Assembly (NCBI GenBank): GCA_964435775.1 | Contig: CAYTAP010000004.1 | Coordinates: 1 to 60,961, forward strand | Reading direction: 5' to 3' | DNA from: CAYTAP01 sp964435775 | GTDB taxonomy: Bacteria > Planctomycetota > Phycisphaerae > Tepidisphaerales > Tepidisphaeraceae | Length of the DNA: 60,961 nucleotides | Part shown: piece after piece, positions 45,012-53,975 of the stretch | Layout: each line of letters opens with the position of its first letter | How positions within the stretch are numbered: the stretch's first letter is position 1 | The notes under the pieces: generated by a model | Seen by the model: the letters and a program-made list of their open reading frames with translations, nothing else | Databases searched by the model: none | Told to the model about the DNA's origin: nothing | Position numbers and translations under genes: made by a program

Positions 45012-45205
45012 TCGCTTCCCCCATCCAAAAATCAGTCGTATGAAGGAGCGCCCGCGCAGCCCGGAAATTCACGCCCCTCTCCAATCACGGCCGATAATTC
45101 CATTTGTTGCACGAGCCGTTTCCCGCCTTGCCTGACCCTTCGTGGTCCGTGCCGACTTGCGGCATTCTCAATCCACGGCTCGCTTGAAATGGAAAGGAAT
45201 CACAT

Positions 45206-46867
45206 ATGGCTTCGCTCATGGAACTGGTGGATCGCGTGAACAAGGGGGAGTTGATCCCGGCCGAGCAATTGGAGGTGTACCAGGAGTCGCCCAACAGCGC
45301 CGAGCAATTTCTCGCGCACCATTCACACGCGATGCTTGACTTGCGACGGGCACACCAGCACCTGCTGCAAAGCCTCCAGGCGATTGATTACTCCGATCAG
45401 AAGGTGCTCAACCAGTTCGTCTCGATCAGCCAGTTCCTGGGGCTGACCGATCTGCGGGCCGAGCCGGTGATCAAGTTCGGCTCCAGCGCCGTCGCCCGTC
45501 GGGAATACGCCATGGGCATCGAAGCGATCCAGAATGGCGTCGCATATGATCTCCAGCATGGCGGCGCCTTCACCCGCGACCGCGAAAACTGCCGGTTCAT
45601 CGCCACGCAATATGACCGGGCGGCGCAATGCCTGGCGTGGTCGCCCGAGTGCCCGATCGAGCACAACAACAAGCAGACGCGAATCGCGTACGTCGTCTCC
45701 GGCATCGCCGACGATGAGCCGCAGGCGCGGTCGATCCGATCACTGGCGAAATATCATGACACCAAGCGATTCAAGCTGAGCGTGTATGGCACGGAAGCCA
45801 ACGTCCGGCGAAACAAGGAACAATTCCCACAGGTTGCCTATCAAGCCTCCAGTTCCAAGCGAGGCGGGCAGACGCTCGATCAATTGGGCAAATTGAAAGT
45901 ATCGACGTGGTTCGCCGCCAGCGACGGCGACAGCGTGTCGGCGGCGCGGGAGCTGGCGAGCCGGCTTGTCGCCGACAAGGCGGATGTCGTCATTTTCGAC
46001 ACCACGCAAGCCGACCCCATCGCCGCATTGGCGGCGCATTGGGACATCGCGCGGGTGAAGATCAATCTTGTTCGCCGCTCGCCGCTGTTCGCCGACGGGA
46101 TGCAGTGCATGGTGTACCTGGACCAGAGCCGCTACGAGGCCGACAAGGAGTTCTGGCAGCGCTCGCGAAACGAAAGCCGCTTCATCCTCGAGGGGATTGA
46201 CATTGAAGAGCAGATGGGTCCGGCGCCGCAACGCTCGGCGTATGGAATTCCCGAGCAGTCGATCGTGCTGGCGACGGCGTCCAATGATCTGGATCGCGCG
46301 ATGAGCGAGGAATTCACCGACACCATCGTCAACATCCTGCGGGCTCATCCCCACGCGATTCACCTGCTCGTCGGCGAAGGCGACCTCGGATGGCAGAAAC
46401 GCAAGTTTGAATCGGCCGGCGTGGGCAAGCGCGTCGGGTATGCCGGACGACGCAAGGACCTGCCCGGATTCCTCCGGATCGCGGATATTTATCTGGCCGA
46501 GTTCCCCTCCTCCAGCGCCACGGGCATCCTTCAGGCGATGAGCGTTTCCAAGCCGATCGTTGCGATGAAATGGGGCGATGACATCGACCACGCGCAGGCG
46601 GCGGCTTTCGTGGGTTCCGAATGCACGATCACCGGGCGCGACGCCAACGCATATGTCGAGCGGGTCAGCAAGATCATCCGAGAGCCGGCGTATCGCCACA
46701 AGCTTGGCAAGACGATGCGCGACCGCGTTGAGCAGCACTTCGCGTTCAACCAGACGGCGCGGCATATCGAACAACTGTGCGATCAGTTGATCCAGCGACA
46801 GACCGAGGAGTCCACCGCCGACGGACAGCCCCCCTTCCATCAGACTGTTCTCGCCGAAGTGGCTTAG
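45206..46867 (+). CDS. Glycosyltransferase (GT-B fold, OGT/GT41-like C-terminal half)
   Basis: 553 residues. The N-terminal 150 residues are helical (VDRVNKGELIPAEQLEVYQ); the rest has a two-Rossmann GT-B layout with RIAYVVSGIADDEP, VVIFDTTQADPIAALAAHW, IVLATASNDLDRAM, HLLVGEGDLGW and a donor-site region GFLRIADIYLAEFPSSSATG, followed by MSVSKPIVAMKWGDD. It resembles O-GlcNAc transferase/SPINDLY-type enzymes; the sugar and acceptor are unknown. GGAAAGGA precedes the ATG. A strong terminator follows, so it is probably monocistronic. Confidence 0.7.
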   Translation: MASLMELVDRVNKGELIPAEQLEVYQESPNSAEQFLAHHSHAMLDLRRAHQHLLQSLQAIDYSDQKVLNQFVSISQFLGLTDLRAEPVIKFGSSAVARREYAMGIEAIQNGVAYDLQHGGAFTRDRENCRFIATQYDRAAQCLAWSPECPIEHNNKQTRIAYVVSGIADDEPQARSIRSLAKYHDTKRFKLSVYGTEANVRRNKEQFPQVAYQASSSKRGGQTLDQLGKLKVSTWFAASDGDSVSAARELASRLVADKADVVIFDTTQADPIAALAAHWDIARVKINLVRRSPLFADGMQCMVYLDQSRYEADKEFWQRSRNESRFILEGIDIEEQMGPAPQRSAYGIPEQSIVLATASNDLDRAMSEEFTDTIVNILRAHPHAIHLLVGEGDLGWQKRKFESAGVGKRVGYAGRRKDLPGFLRIADIYLAEFPSSSATGILQAMSVSKPIVAMKWGDDIDHAQAAAFVGSECTITGRDANAYVERVSKIIREPAYRHKLGKTMRDRVEQHFAFNQTARHIEQLCDQLIQRQTEESTADGQPPFHQTVLAEVA

Positions 46868-46894
46868 AAATCTGAACCCGTCGCCCTATATGGC

Positions 46895-46934
46895 AACGCG
46901 CTGCGTGACGATCACGCAGCGCGTTTTTCTTTTT
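46895..46934 (+). terminator. Intrinsic terminator after the glycosyltransferase gene
   Basis: A 13-14 bp stem (ACGCGCTGCGTGA and complement) with a three-base loop, followed by TTTTTCTTTTT. Confidence 0.9.
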
Positions 46935-46999
46935 CGCATCAAAGAGCCGCTGCCGCAGCTTTGATTTTGACGCCGTCGATGATTAGGTTTATTGGAATT

Positions 47000-47956
47000 A
47001 TGGCAAAAGTACGCAAAGCCGTCATCACCGCCGCCGGCCGGGGCACACGTCAATATCCAGCTTCGACCGCCGTGCAGAAGGAGATGTTCCCGCTGGTGGA
47101 TCGGGACGGGCTGACCAAGCCCATCATCCAGATCATCGGAGAGGAATGCATCGACTCGGGCATCGAGGAAATCTGCATCATCACGCAGCCCGGCGAGGAG
47201 CAGCTTTACCAGGACTACTTCAAGCGTCTGGACAACAACTCCGCCAAGACGTTCCGGGGCAAGGACTGGGCGATCCTTGAAAGCGAAAAGCTCGGTTCGT
47301 TCGGAGACCGTCTTCATTTCGCCGATCAGAAAAGCCCCGAAGGGTTCGGCCACGCCGTGTATCAGGCCAAGGCGTTCGTCGGCGACGAGCCGTTTCTACT
47401 GTTGCTGGGGGATCACGTTTATATTTCCGACACCAAGGAACGCTGCGCCCGGCAACTCATCCGTGTGTACGAGCAATACATGCTCGAGACCGTCACCGGC
47501 GTTCAGCCGACGGTCGAGCGGCTGCTGCATCTCTTCGGCGTCATCAAGGGCACGCCGATCGACCCGGGCAAGGGGATCTACAAAGCCGATCTCATCATTG
47601 AAAAGCCGTCGGTGGAGGAGGCCCGGGAGAAACTCGTGACGCCGGGTTTGCCGGCCGGGAATTACCTGGCCCACTTCGGGATGCATGTCTTCTCGCCTCG
47701 CATTTTCGATTCGCTGGAATATCTCATCAAAAACAACCTGCGCGAAAAGGGGGAGTTTCAGCTCACCGCCGCCCAGGAACACCTGCGACAAAACAGCGAC
47801 AAATACTGGTGCGTCGTCACGCAAGGCCAGCGCTATGACACCGGCATCCCCTACGGACTGATGGAAACACAACTGGCGCTGGCGCTCAACGGCGTTCATC
47901 GCACGGAAATCTGCGAAGCCATCGCGCGAATCCTGGCGATGCAGGTGAAAACCTAA
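47000..47956 (+). CDS. galU: UTP-glucose-1-phosphate uridylyltransferase
   Basis: 318 residues from ATG 47000; the longer frame from 46961 is unlikely. It makes UDP-glucose from UTP and glucose 1-phosphate. Seen: nucleotide-binding KAVITAAGRGTRQYP, KEMFPLVDRDGLTKPII, EGFGHAVYQAKAFVGD and LLLLGDHVYI (metal Asp), and a C-terminal RYDTGIPYGLMETQLALAL. It supplies activated glucose for LPS or other glycans and lies between glycan and outer-membrane assembly genes. Confidence 0.9.
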   Translation: MAKVRKAVITAAGRGTRQYPASTAVQKEMFPLVDRDGLTKPIIQIIGEECIDSGIEEICIITQPGEEQLYQDYFKRLDNNSAKTFRGKDWAILESEKLGSFGDRLHFADQKSPEGFGHAVYQAKAFVGDEPFLLLLGDHVYISDTKERCARQLIRVYEQYMLETVTGVQPTVERLLHLFGVIKGTPIDPGKGIYKADLIIEKPSVEEAREKLVTPGLPAGNYLAHFGMHVFSPRIFDSLEYLIKNNLREKGEFQLTAAQEHLRQNSDKYWCVVTQGQRYDTGIPYGLMETQLALALNGVHRTEICEAIARILAMQVKT

Positions 47957-47958
47957 AG

Positions 47959-48061
47959 GAATTTTTGATTGTTGATCTTTGATTTTTGATTGAAGGGGGT
48001 GGCGTTGCCGTCACATTCAACCGGCGATGAACAATCGAAAATCAACAATCGAAAATCAAAA
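47959..48061. repeat. Paired AT-rich inverted repeats (ATTTTTGATT type)
   Basis: The left arm 47959-47993 (units of ATTTTTGATTG) and right arm 48031-48061 (ACAATCGAAAATCAA...) are mutually inverted across about 37 bp, directly after galU and ahead of the BamD-like gene. Same family as 55135-55257. Confidence 0.8.
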
Positions 48062-48106
48062 CTCCATCCTTGTTCCCCGCGCGTCATCCCTTACAATCCA
48101 CGGGTG

Positions 48107-49162
48107 ATGGGTCGATTGCTTGTCATCGCCATGCTCACTTGCTCCCTTGCCGCCGCGGCATCGCGCGCGGCCGATGCGCAACAGACCTGGGAGTTTCGGG
48201 ATGGGCAATGGCAAAGCATCCCCGCGCCCTCCACCCAGCCAGTCTCGGATCCACAGCTCGATCACATCGAGCAACTGATCCGCCGGGGACAAAACAGCAC
48301 CGCCCGCAAGGCTGGCATTCACTGGATCAACTCGCACAAGGACTCACCGCTACGGGATCGGGCGCTCTACCTGGTGGCCGAGTCGCTCTACCAGTCCGGC
48401 GACCGCATCCGCTCGTTTTATTACCTCGACGAATTGATGGATGAGTCCCCGTCGAGCGCGTTGTTCGCCGCCGCCCTGCAAAAGCAATACGACATCGCCG
48501 ACAGTTATCTTCGCGGATACAAGATACGCTTCCTGGGCATCCCGATGTTCAGCGGGGTCGATGAAGCGGTGGAGATGCTGTACCGCATCCAGCAGCGATC
48601 CCCCGGTTCACCGCTGGCCGAGAAGGCGCTGCGCCGGACGGCCGACTGGTATTACGCCAACTCCGAGTTCGACCTCGCCGCCGACACCTACGCCGCCTAC
48701 ATCCGCGCCTACCCGCGATCTCCAGACCTGCCGCGCATCCGATTGCGCCAAGCGTTCAGCTCGCTGGCTCAATTCCGTGGCGTGCGCTTTGATGCCACGC
48801 CGCTCATCGATGCGCGGGCGCAGCTTCTGGACATCGCCGCCGCTTATCCCGAGCTGGCGCGGCAGGAAAACCTGATTTCAATCATCGAGCGGATCGACAA
48901 CACTTTCGCCGCGAAGATTCTCGTAACCGGCGACTACTATCAGCGGACCGGCGCCCTTCGCGGCGCGGCGTACAACTACCGGTTCCTCGTCAGCACCTAT
49001 CCCGATTCGCCCGAGGCCGCCGAGGCCAGGCGGCGGCTGGCGAAGATGCCCCAAGCGGTCCTCGCCTCCCCAGCTCCGGCGGCGGGACATGGCTACGCCC
49101 CCGCCACGCAACCAGCCGACGTGGCGGAAAACGCCTTGATCAAATCGCGGCAGAGCAAGTGA
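48107..49162 (+). CDS. BamD/tetratricopeptide outer-membrane assembly-like protein
   Basis: 351 residues from ATG 48107, with a signal peptide (VIAMLTCSLAAAASRAADA). TPR-type repeats follow: DRALYLVAESLYQSG, ALRRTADWYYANSEFDLAADTYAAYI and GDYYQRTGALRGAAYNYRF, the layout of BamD (YfiO). There is no lipobox Cys, unlike E. coli BamD, so anchoring differs. The longer frame from 47990 translates the repeat region and is unlikely. The gene sits 7 bp from the LptE-like gene, so the two are probably cotranscribed. Confidence 0.72.
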   Translation: MGRLLVIAMLTCSLAAAASRAADAQQTWEFRDGQWQSIPAPSTQPVSDPQLDHIEQLIRRGQNSTARKAGIHWINSHKDSPLRDRALYLVAESLYQSGDRIRSFYYLDELMDESPSSALFAAALQKQYDIADSYLRGYKIRFLGIPMFSGVDEAVEMLYRIQQRSPGSPLAEKALRRTADWYYANSEFDLAADTYAAYIRAYPRSPDLPRIRLRQAFSSLAQFRGVRFDATPLIDARAQLLDIAAAYPELARQENLISIIERIDNTFAAKILVTGDYYQRTGALRGAAYNYRFLVSTYPDSPEAAEARRRLAKMPQAVLASPAPAAGHGYAPATQPADVAENALIKSRQSK

Positions 49163-49168
49163 AAGCAC

Positions 49169-49744
49169 ATGGCTGACATCAACCGTTCATCCCGAACTTC
49201 GCCCATCACCGGCCGATGGCTCGTGGGCTGCGCGTGCTGCCTGGCGGTGGTTGCGGGCGGCTGCGGCTACCAGCAATCGAACAACCCCGATTCACCCCAG
49301 ACCAAGGGGTATCAATGGCGATCCCTTTACAGGCAGGACATTCAAACCGTGGCCGTGCCGATTTTCACGAACAAATCATTCGATCAGGGCGTTGAGTTCA
49401 CGCTCACCAAGGCGCTGGTCAACCAGATTGAATTGCGGACGCCGTACAAGGTCGTGCCCCGCGACCGGGCCGACACCATTCTGGAAGGGGAGATCGTCGG
49501 CGTCAAAACGAACACCCTCAGCCAGGGACCGGCCAACTCGCTGCCGCAGGAGCAAATCCTGACGTTCAACGTCAATTTCACCTGGAAGAACCTGAGTACC
49601 GGAAAAATCCTGACCCAGCGACGCAACTTTGAGCAGACGGCCGTCTTCTACCCCACGCTGGGGGAGGGAATGTTCACCGGCAACCAGCAGGCCGTTGAAA
49701 AGCTCGCCGCCGCCATCACCACCGAGATGCAGGCGGATTGGTAG
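49169..49744 (+). CDS. lptE: LptE-like LPS-assembly lipoprotein
   Basis: 191 residues with a lipoprotein signal: LVGCACCLAVVAGGC, lipobox Cys at about 32. The mature domain (SLYRQDIQTVAVPIFTN, FTLTKALVNQIELRTPYKVV, ADTILEGEIVGVKT, EKLAAAITTEMQADW) matches the LPS-assembly LptE fold. It would sit in the outer membrane as the plug partner of LptD and help insert LPS. It immediately follows the BamD-like gene. Confidence 0.8.
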   Translation: MADINRSSRTSPITGRWLVGCACCLAVVAGGCGYQQSNNPDSPQTKGYQWRSLYRQDIQTVAVPIFTNKSFDQGVEFTLTKALVNQIELRTPYKVVPRDRADTILEGEIVGVKTNTLSQGPANSLPQEQILTFNVNFTWKNLSTGKILTQRRNFEQTAVFYPTLGEGMFTGNQQAVEKLAAAITTEMQADW

Positions 49745-49992
49745 AGGTTTCAATCCACGCCAACGGTTCCACTTCCAAAGCTCCATTCAACCCACGTCTG
49801 ATAACAACGCCCCGGGCACTATTTGCAGCCTATGCGCAAAAATCCGCGCACATGGTGTAAAGCGTGCGCACAACGAACCGATATAGATAGGGTCAGCCGA
49901 ACTTTCGCCGGTGGTTGACGGGAGAAAATGTGGCCGAGGACCGCGCCGATTGTTTCCGGCGACGATGCCGGCCGGGCTCAGGAGACATGAAT
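49745..49992. other. Leader region of the HTH-receiver gene
   Basis: 248 bp with no credible gene. It contains inverted TGCGCA-type motifs near 49835-49870 and an AT-rich TATAGATA near 49882, a possible -10 region. Confidence 0.35.
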
Positions 49993-50577
49993 ATGACAGG
50001 CACCAAGGTCAAAGACGTTCTCACCACCGGGGAAGTCGCCAAGATTTGCAACGTCGCGCCGCGGACGGTCAGCAAATGGTTCGATTCCGGCGCGCTGACG
50101 GGATACCGCATTCCCGGCAGCAAGGATCGCCGCATCCCCCTGACGCAGCTCATCCGCTTCATGAAGCATCATGGCATTCCGCTCAATGGGCTGTTGACCG
50201 GGTGCACGCGGATCATGATCGTCGATGGGGAACAGGACATCGTCGAGGTGCTGGAAAAAATCCTGGAGGATGAAGCGAAGTACGAGGTCGAGATCGCCCG
50301 CAGCGGTTTCTCGGCCGGTGTCATCGCCGAGAAATTCCGTCCGCATGTCATCCTGCTCGACATGCACCTGCCCGACATCGACGGACGCGAAATCTCCAAG
50401 CAGGTCAAGGCGAGCCCGGACCTTCAGCTCACCAAGGTGATCGCGATGAGCGGCAAGATGAGCGACGCCGACGCCAAGGGATTGATGGGAACCGGTTTCG
50501 ACGGATTCCTGCGCAAGCCCTTCCACGTGCGGCAGGTCATCGAGGCGATCGAGGATGCGATGGCCGTGGTGTATTGA
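49993..50577 (+). CDS. Excisionase-type HTH fused to a receiver domain
   Basis: 194 residues from ATG 49993 (AGGAG eight bases upstream; ATG 49987 is possible). Residues 8-55 form a MerR/excisionase-like DNA-binding domain (LTTGEVAKICNVAPRTVSKWF, shown in part, then GYRIPGSKDRRIP). Residues 72-194 form a CheY-like receiver with phosphoacceptor Asp about 123 (ILLDMHLPDIDG) and Lys 175 (RKPFH). The usual acidic pair is reduced to D78-G79. The order, HTH first and receiver last, is the reverse of typical response regulators. No histidine kinase is adjacent. A terminator follows. Confidence 0.82.
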   Translation: MTGTKVKDVLTTGEVAKICNVAPRTVSKWFDSGALTGYRIPGSKDRRIPLTQLIRFMKHHGIPLNGLLTGCTRIMIVDGEQDIVEVLEKILEDEAKYEVEIARSGFSAGVIAEKFRPHVILLDMHLPDIDGREISKQVKASPDLQLTKVIAMSGKMSDADAKGLMGTGFDGFLRKPFHVRQVIEAIEDAMAVVY

Positions 50578-50619
50578 GACGCAAACGCATCAACGCGCCG
50601 AGAAATGGGAAACGAGGAA

Positions 50620-50649
50620 GGTCATCTCGGAAATGAGGTGGCCTTTTTT
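50620..50649 (+). terminator. Intrinsic terminator after the HTH-receiver gene
   Basis: Stem GGTCATCTC/GAGGTGGCC (with G-T pairs) and a six-base loop, followed by six T. Confidence 0.76.
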
Positions 50650-50697
50650 GCGCGCGGGGATGGGAAACTGCTTGACGATGTCCGCCGCCTGGTGGTC

Positions 50698-51096
50698 TCA
50701 AGGACACCACACGGCCAAACCGGAAAAATAATCTCGAAGGAACCCGCGATCCCTGGCCAGAAGACGATCGGCGTGATGGGTGGCGCGAGCGCCGATCAGA
50801 AAATCCGCAACGATCCGGCCACCCTTGCCACCGCGCTGCAGATACAGCGAAAAGAGTTCTCCAGCGAATAAGGCGCTTGCCTGTGACGATGGAATAAACC
50901 GCAATTGCCAGTCGTGGAGAAATTCCAAAACGTCCTGGGCAGGCAGCGCGGGGCGAATTTCCGCGAGAACGCATTCACAAATGATCAGTTCCCCATCATT
51001 CGATGCCTTGCGAAGCGCGGCTTGCGATGCATCCGCCTGATTAGCCGAATCGGTTATCACGTCCAACAGGATGGAACTGTCAATCGCCGTGACCAT
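50698..51096 (-). CDS. VapC-type PIN-domain toxin
   Basis: 132 residues from ATG 51096. PIN ribonuclease motifs: AIDSSILLDV (first Asp), ICECVLAEIRP (Glu), ADFLIGARA (Asp) and LLARDRGFLRDYF (last Asp), so the acidic active site is complete. It overlaps the end of the upstream antitoxin-like gene, a typical VapBC arrangement. It would cleave RNA when free of its partner. Confidence 0.83.
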   Translation of the reverse strand: MVTAIDSSILLDVITDSANQADASQAALRKASNDGELIICECVLAEIRPALPAQDVLEFLHDWQLRFIPSSQASALFAGELFSLYLQRGGKGGRIVADFLIGARATHHADRLLARDRGFLRDYFSGLAVWCP

Positions 51097-51268
51097 CACG
51101 CACCCGGTTAAGGTAATTGTCCACGCTTAGATCATTAGGCAATCGTCCACGCCCGCGCCATTTCCGAAGCAGGTCCGGATGAATCCCAGCCGGTGGCTCG
51201 GTGGCGATGACTTCAACCCGCACCTCCGCGCCTTCCGGCAGCCAAGCCAACGGTTCAAGCACGACCAT
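51080..51268 (-). CDS. VapB-like antitoxin (AF2212/DUF104-type), N-terminus uncertain
   Basis: 62 residues from ATG 51268 (MVVLEPLAWLPEGAEVRVEVIA, in part), the DUF104/AF2212-like swapped-hairpin antitoxin motif, followed by a helical toxin-binding tail (HPDLLRKWRGRGRLPNDLS). Homologues usually begin about 10 residues earlier. An ATG at 51302 would encode MSYRGHIY but is out of phase by two bases across an (AT)4 run, so the natural N-terminus is either ATG 51268 (AAAGGA nearby) or was lost by slippage. Confidence 0.65.
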   Translation of the reverse strand: MVVLEPLAWLPEGAEVRVEVIATEPPAGIHPDLLRKWRGRGRLPNDLSVDNYLNRVRDGHGD

Positions 51269-51481
51269 GCCGTCCTTTATATATATGTCCGCGATAGCTC
51301 ATGGCGGCATCATAACATATTCTCAAGAAGGCGGCCTCACAGGATGCAAACTCCGCTCAAAAGCACTGCCGGAAGCGTGAACCGCGCGATCACCCATCCA
51401 TCCGACCATTGAACATCACGCATGAAAAGGACAAAATGTTTTCCATGTGATCGAACCGCATCGCTTATGGTTAAGTCCCCT

Positions 51482-52324
51482 ATGCCGACCAACCTTCAAA
51501 CCCTCATTGCCGCCCCCCTGTTCATCATCGCCGGTCCGTGCGTGATCGAATCGGAGGAATTGTGCATGGAGATCGGCACCTGTGTCCGCGACATCTGCCG
51601 GAGGCTGGGGATCGGATATGTCTTCAAGGCCAGTTTCGACAAAGCCAACCGCAGCAGCGGCGCGAGCTTTCGCGGGCCGGGCCTGAGGGATGGTTTGGCG
51701 ATTCTCGGGCGCGTGAGGAGCGCGCTCGACGTGCCGGTGCTGACGGATGTGCATGAAGCGTCCCAGGCCAAACCGGCGGGTGAGGTGGTGGATGTCCTGC
51801 AAATCCCGGCATTCTTGGCGCGACAAACGGATTTGCTGGAGGCGTGCGGACGGACCGGGCGGGCGGTGAACATCAAAAAAGGGCAGTTCATGTCGCCGCA
51901 GGAAATGGGCAATGCGATGCGAAAGGTCAAATCGGCGCAGCCGGAATCGGGCGGCGATGCGCCCGGACCCATCTTCCTGACCGAACGCGGAACTTTTTTC
52001 GGGTACAACCGGCTGGTCAATGATTTCACGGGTCTGGCGGTCATGAAAGACCTCGGCGCGCCGGTCATCTTCGACATCACGCACTCGACCCAGCAGCCGG
52101 CCGGGCTGGGCAATCAATCCGGCGGCAATCCGCAATACTCCCCTCTGCTGGCGCGTGCGGCGGTGGCAGCGGGTGTGAACGGACTTTTCCTGGAATGCCA
52201 CCCCGATCCGAAGCACGCCAAAAGCGACGCCGCGACGATGCTGGCGCTGGATGCGATCGAGCCCCTGCTGACGCAGTGCGCGCAAATTGCGGAGTTGCGG
52301 AGGCAGTGGCCGGAGCAGCGATAG
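51482..52324 (+). CDS. kdsA: 3-deoxy-8-phosphooctulonate (Kdo-8-P) synthase
   Basis: 280 residues; it condenses phosphoenolpyruvate and arabinose 5-phosphate to Kdo-8-phosphate. Seen: IIAGPCVIESEELC, FKASFDKANRSS, SFRGPGLRDGLAIL, VLTDVHEASQA, QIPAFLARQTDL, VNIKKGQFMSPQEMG and LECHPDPKHAKSDAA. Cys20 in AGPC is the metal-site residue of the metal-dependent class; E. coli KdsA has Asn there. ATG 51467 is an alternative start. The substrate feeds waaA at 25810. Confidence 0.94.
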   Translation: MPTNLQTLIAAPLFIIAGPCVIESEELCMEIGTCVRDICRRLGIGYVFKASFDKANRSSGASFRGPGLRDGLAILGRVRSALDVPVLTDVHEASQAKPAGEVVDVLQIPAFLARQTDLLEACGRTGRAVNIKKGQFMSPQEMGNAMRKVKSAQPESGGDAPGPIFLTERGTFFGYNRLVNDFTGLAVMKDLGAPVIFDITHSTQQPAGLGNQSGGNPQYSPLLARAAVAAGVNGLFLECHPDPKHAKSDAATMLALDAIEPLLTQCAQIAELRRQWPEQR

Positions 52325-52383
52325 CGAGCCCCTCTAAAATCCATCGCGCTTTGCTTTGGGATGGCGCGCCCTAAAATGCGACC

Positions 52384-53412
52384 ATGAGCATCAGCCGCCC
52401 CACCACCACGACGCCCTCTCCATCAAAGCGCGGGACGTTCGTGGGCACAGTCATCGAAAACAGCGCGATCTGCCGCGAGCATTTTCGGTTGATCCTGCAA
52501 ACGCCCCACTTCCCACCCACCGCGCCGGGGCAGTTTGTTCAGGTTCTGTGCCGCGATCTTGATCTGCTCGAAAGCGATGCGCATGAACATGACTGGACCA
52601 CCGGGGATCGCCTGGGGGACTTGCACCGGGAGTTGACGCAACCGGTGGCGATGCTGCGCCGTCCATTCTCGCTGGCGGGGCGATGGGATGCGCCCGATGG
52701 CGTGCGACTGCATCTGATCCACCGCGTCGTGGGGAAAGGGACGCGCTGGCTGAGCAAACTGCATGCGGGCGATGAGGTGGGATTGCTTGGTCCATTGGGC
52801 AATCGCTTCACACTGCCCGGGAGGGATGTGCCGGCGCTGCTCGTGGGCGGCGGCGTGGGGATACCGCCCATGCTGTACCTGGCGGAAAAACTCGCGCGGC
52901 GATCGGCGGTGACGGTGGCGTTTTGCGGCGCGATGACGCGCGACCTGCTGCCGTTTGACATCCTCGCCGAAAATGCCGGCGGTTCGGAGGCGATTGAGCC
53001 CTTGCTCAATGCGCGGGAGTTCGCCAGGCATGGGGTTCGTTCCATCCTGACGACCGATGACGGCTCGCACGGCTTTCGCGGGTTCGTCACACAGGCGCTC
53101 GAGCGATACCTCGATCTGTGTGGATTCACAACTGATGCCATACACAGGACTGGCGATAACAGGCCGATGATTTACACCTGCGGCCCCGAACCGATGATGC
53201 GGCGCGTCGCCGACATCGCCGCGGCGCGGGGACTGCCCTGCCAGATCGCCGTCGAGCGCGCCATGGCGTGCGGGATGGGGACATGCCAAAGCTGCTGCAT
53301 TCGCGTGCGAAAGCGCGATCCACACGAACCTCCAATGGCCGGTCGGGATTGGGCATGGCGTCTGGCATGCACGGATGGCCCGGTGTTTGGAGGCGATGAA
53401 CTGCTGTGGTGA
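52384..53412 (+). CDS. pyrK: Dihydroorotate dehydrogenase electron-transfer subunit
   Basis: 342 residues: an FAD/NAD-binding ferredoxin-reductase-like module with a C-terminal [2Fe-2S] cluster. Seen: FVQVLCRDL, RPFSLAGRWD (FAD site), GPLGNRF, LLVGGGVGIPPMLYLA, YTCGPEPMM, and the Cys cluster ACGMGTCQSC plus LACTDGPVF. It passes electrons from dihydroorotate dehydrogenase (PyrD) to NAD. Longer than typical PyrK (about 260) through an insert near 58-85. pyrD is not in the window. The downstream DUF1802 gene overlaps it. Confidence 0.88.
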   Translation: MSISRPTTTTPSPSKRGTFVGTVIENSAICREHFRLILQTPHFPPTAPGQFVQVLCRDLDLLESDAHEHDWTTGDRLGDLHRELTQPVAMLRRPFSLAGRWDAPDGVRLHLIHRVVGKGTRWLSKLHAGDEVGLLGPLGNRFTLPGRDVPALLVGGGVGIPPMLYLAEKLARRSAVTVAFCGAMTRDLLPFDILAENAGGSEAIEPLLNAREFARHGVRSILTTDDGSHGFRGFVTQALERYLDLCGFTTDAIHRTGDNRPMIYTCGPEPMMRRVADIAAARGLPCQIAVERAMACGMGTCQSCCIRVRKRDPHEPPMAGRDWAWRLACTDGPVFGGDELLW

Positions 53413-53975
53413 AGCTGCCCCAATCATTGAATGTGGCGCTGAAGGAGTGGGCGACGGTCTGCCATGCGCTGACGACGGGCAGGCAGATGATCCTGCTCCG
53501 CAAGGGGGGCATCTACGAAGCGTCGGGGGAGTTTGAACTCGAACATCCGGCGTTTTTGCTGTTCCCCACTTATCTCCATCAAAAGCCCGAACAGTTGAAG
53601 CCCAAAGCACGCCCGACCTACGCGCCGCACGCACGGGAACCGGAGACGATCGACATCGCCGGCGCGGCGGTGGTGAGCGACATTGTACGCCTCCATTCGC
53701 GCCAACAGATGGACTCGCTTGACGGCGAGCACATCTGGCTGCCCCCCTTGATCGACATGCGGTTCGGCTATCGCCCGGAAAACCCGCTGTATCTGCTCAT
53801 CGTGCGGGCGTATCGGCTGAGCCAGCCGATGACGCTTCATAACACCCCGGCCTATGCCGGGTGCAAGTCGTGGGTACCGCTGGTTGAACCGGCCTCCACC
53901 GCGGACGCCGCGACGGTTTTGGATGAGGCGCATTACGAATCGCGGCGGCGGGCGATCCTCGATCACCTGGGCTAG
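53406..53975 (+). CDS. DUF1802-family protein
   Basis: 189 residues from a GTG start at 53406 that overlaps the pyrK stop; GTG 53409 is an alternative. Seen: ALKEWATVCHALTTGRQMILLRKGG (in part) and LEHPAFLLFPTYLHQ, both typical of DUF1802, and a Pro/Tyr-rich C-terminal half. Function is unknown. Coupled translation with pyrK is likely from the overlap. Confidence 0.8.
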   Translation: MVKLPQSLNVALKEWATVCHALTTGRQMILLRKGGIYEASGEFELEHPAFLLFPTYLHQKPEQLKPKARPTYAPHAREPETIDIAGAAVVSDIVRLHSRQQMDSLDGEHIWLPPLIDMRFGYRPENPLYLLIVRAYRLSQPMTLHNTPAYAGCKSWVPLVEPASTADAATVLDEAHYESRRRAILDHLG

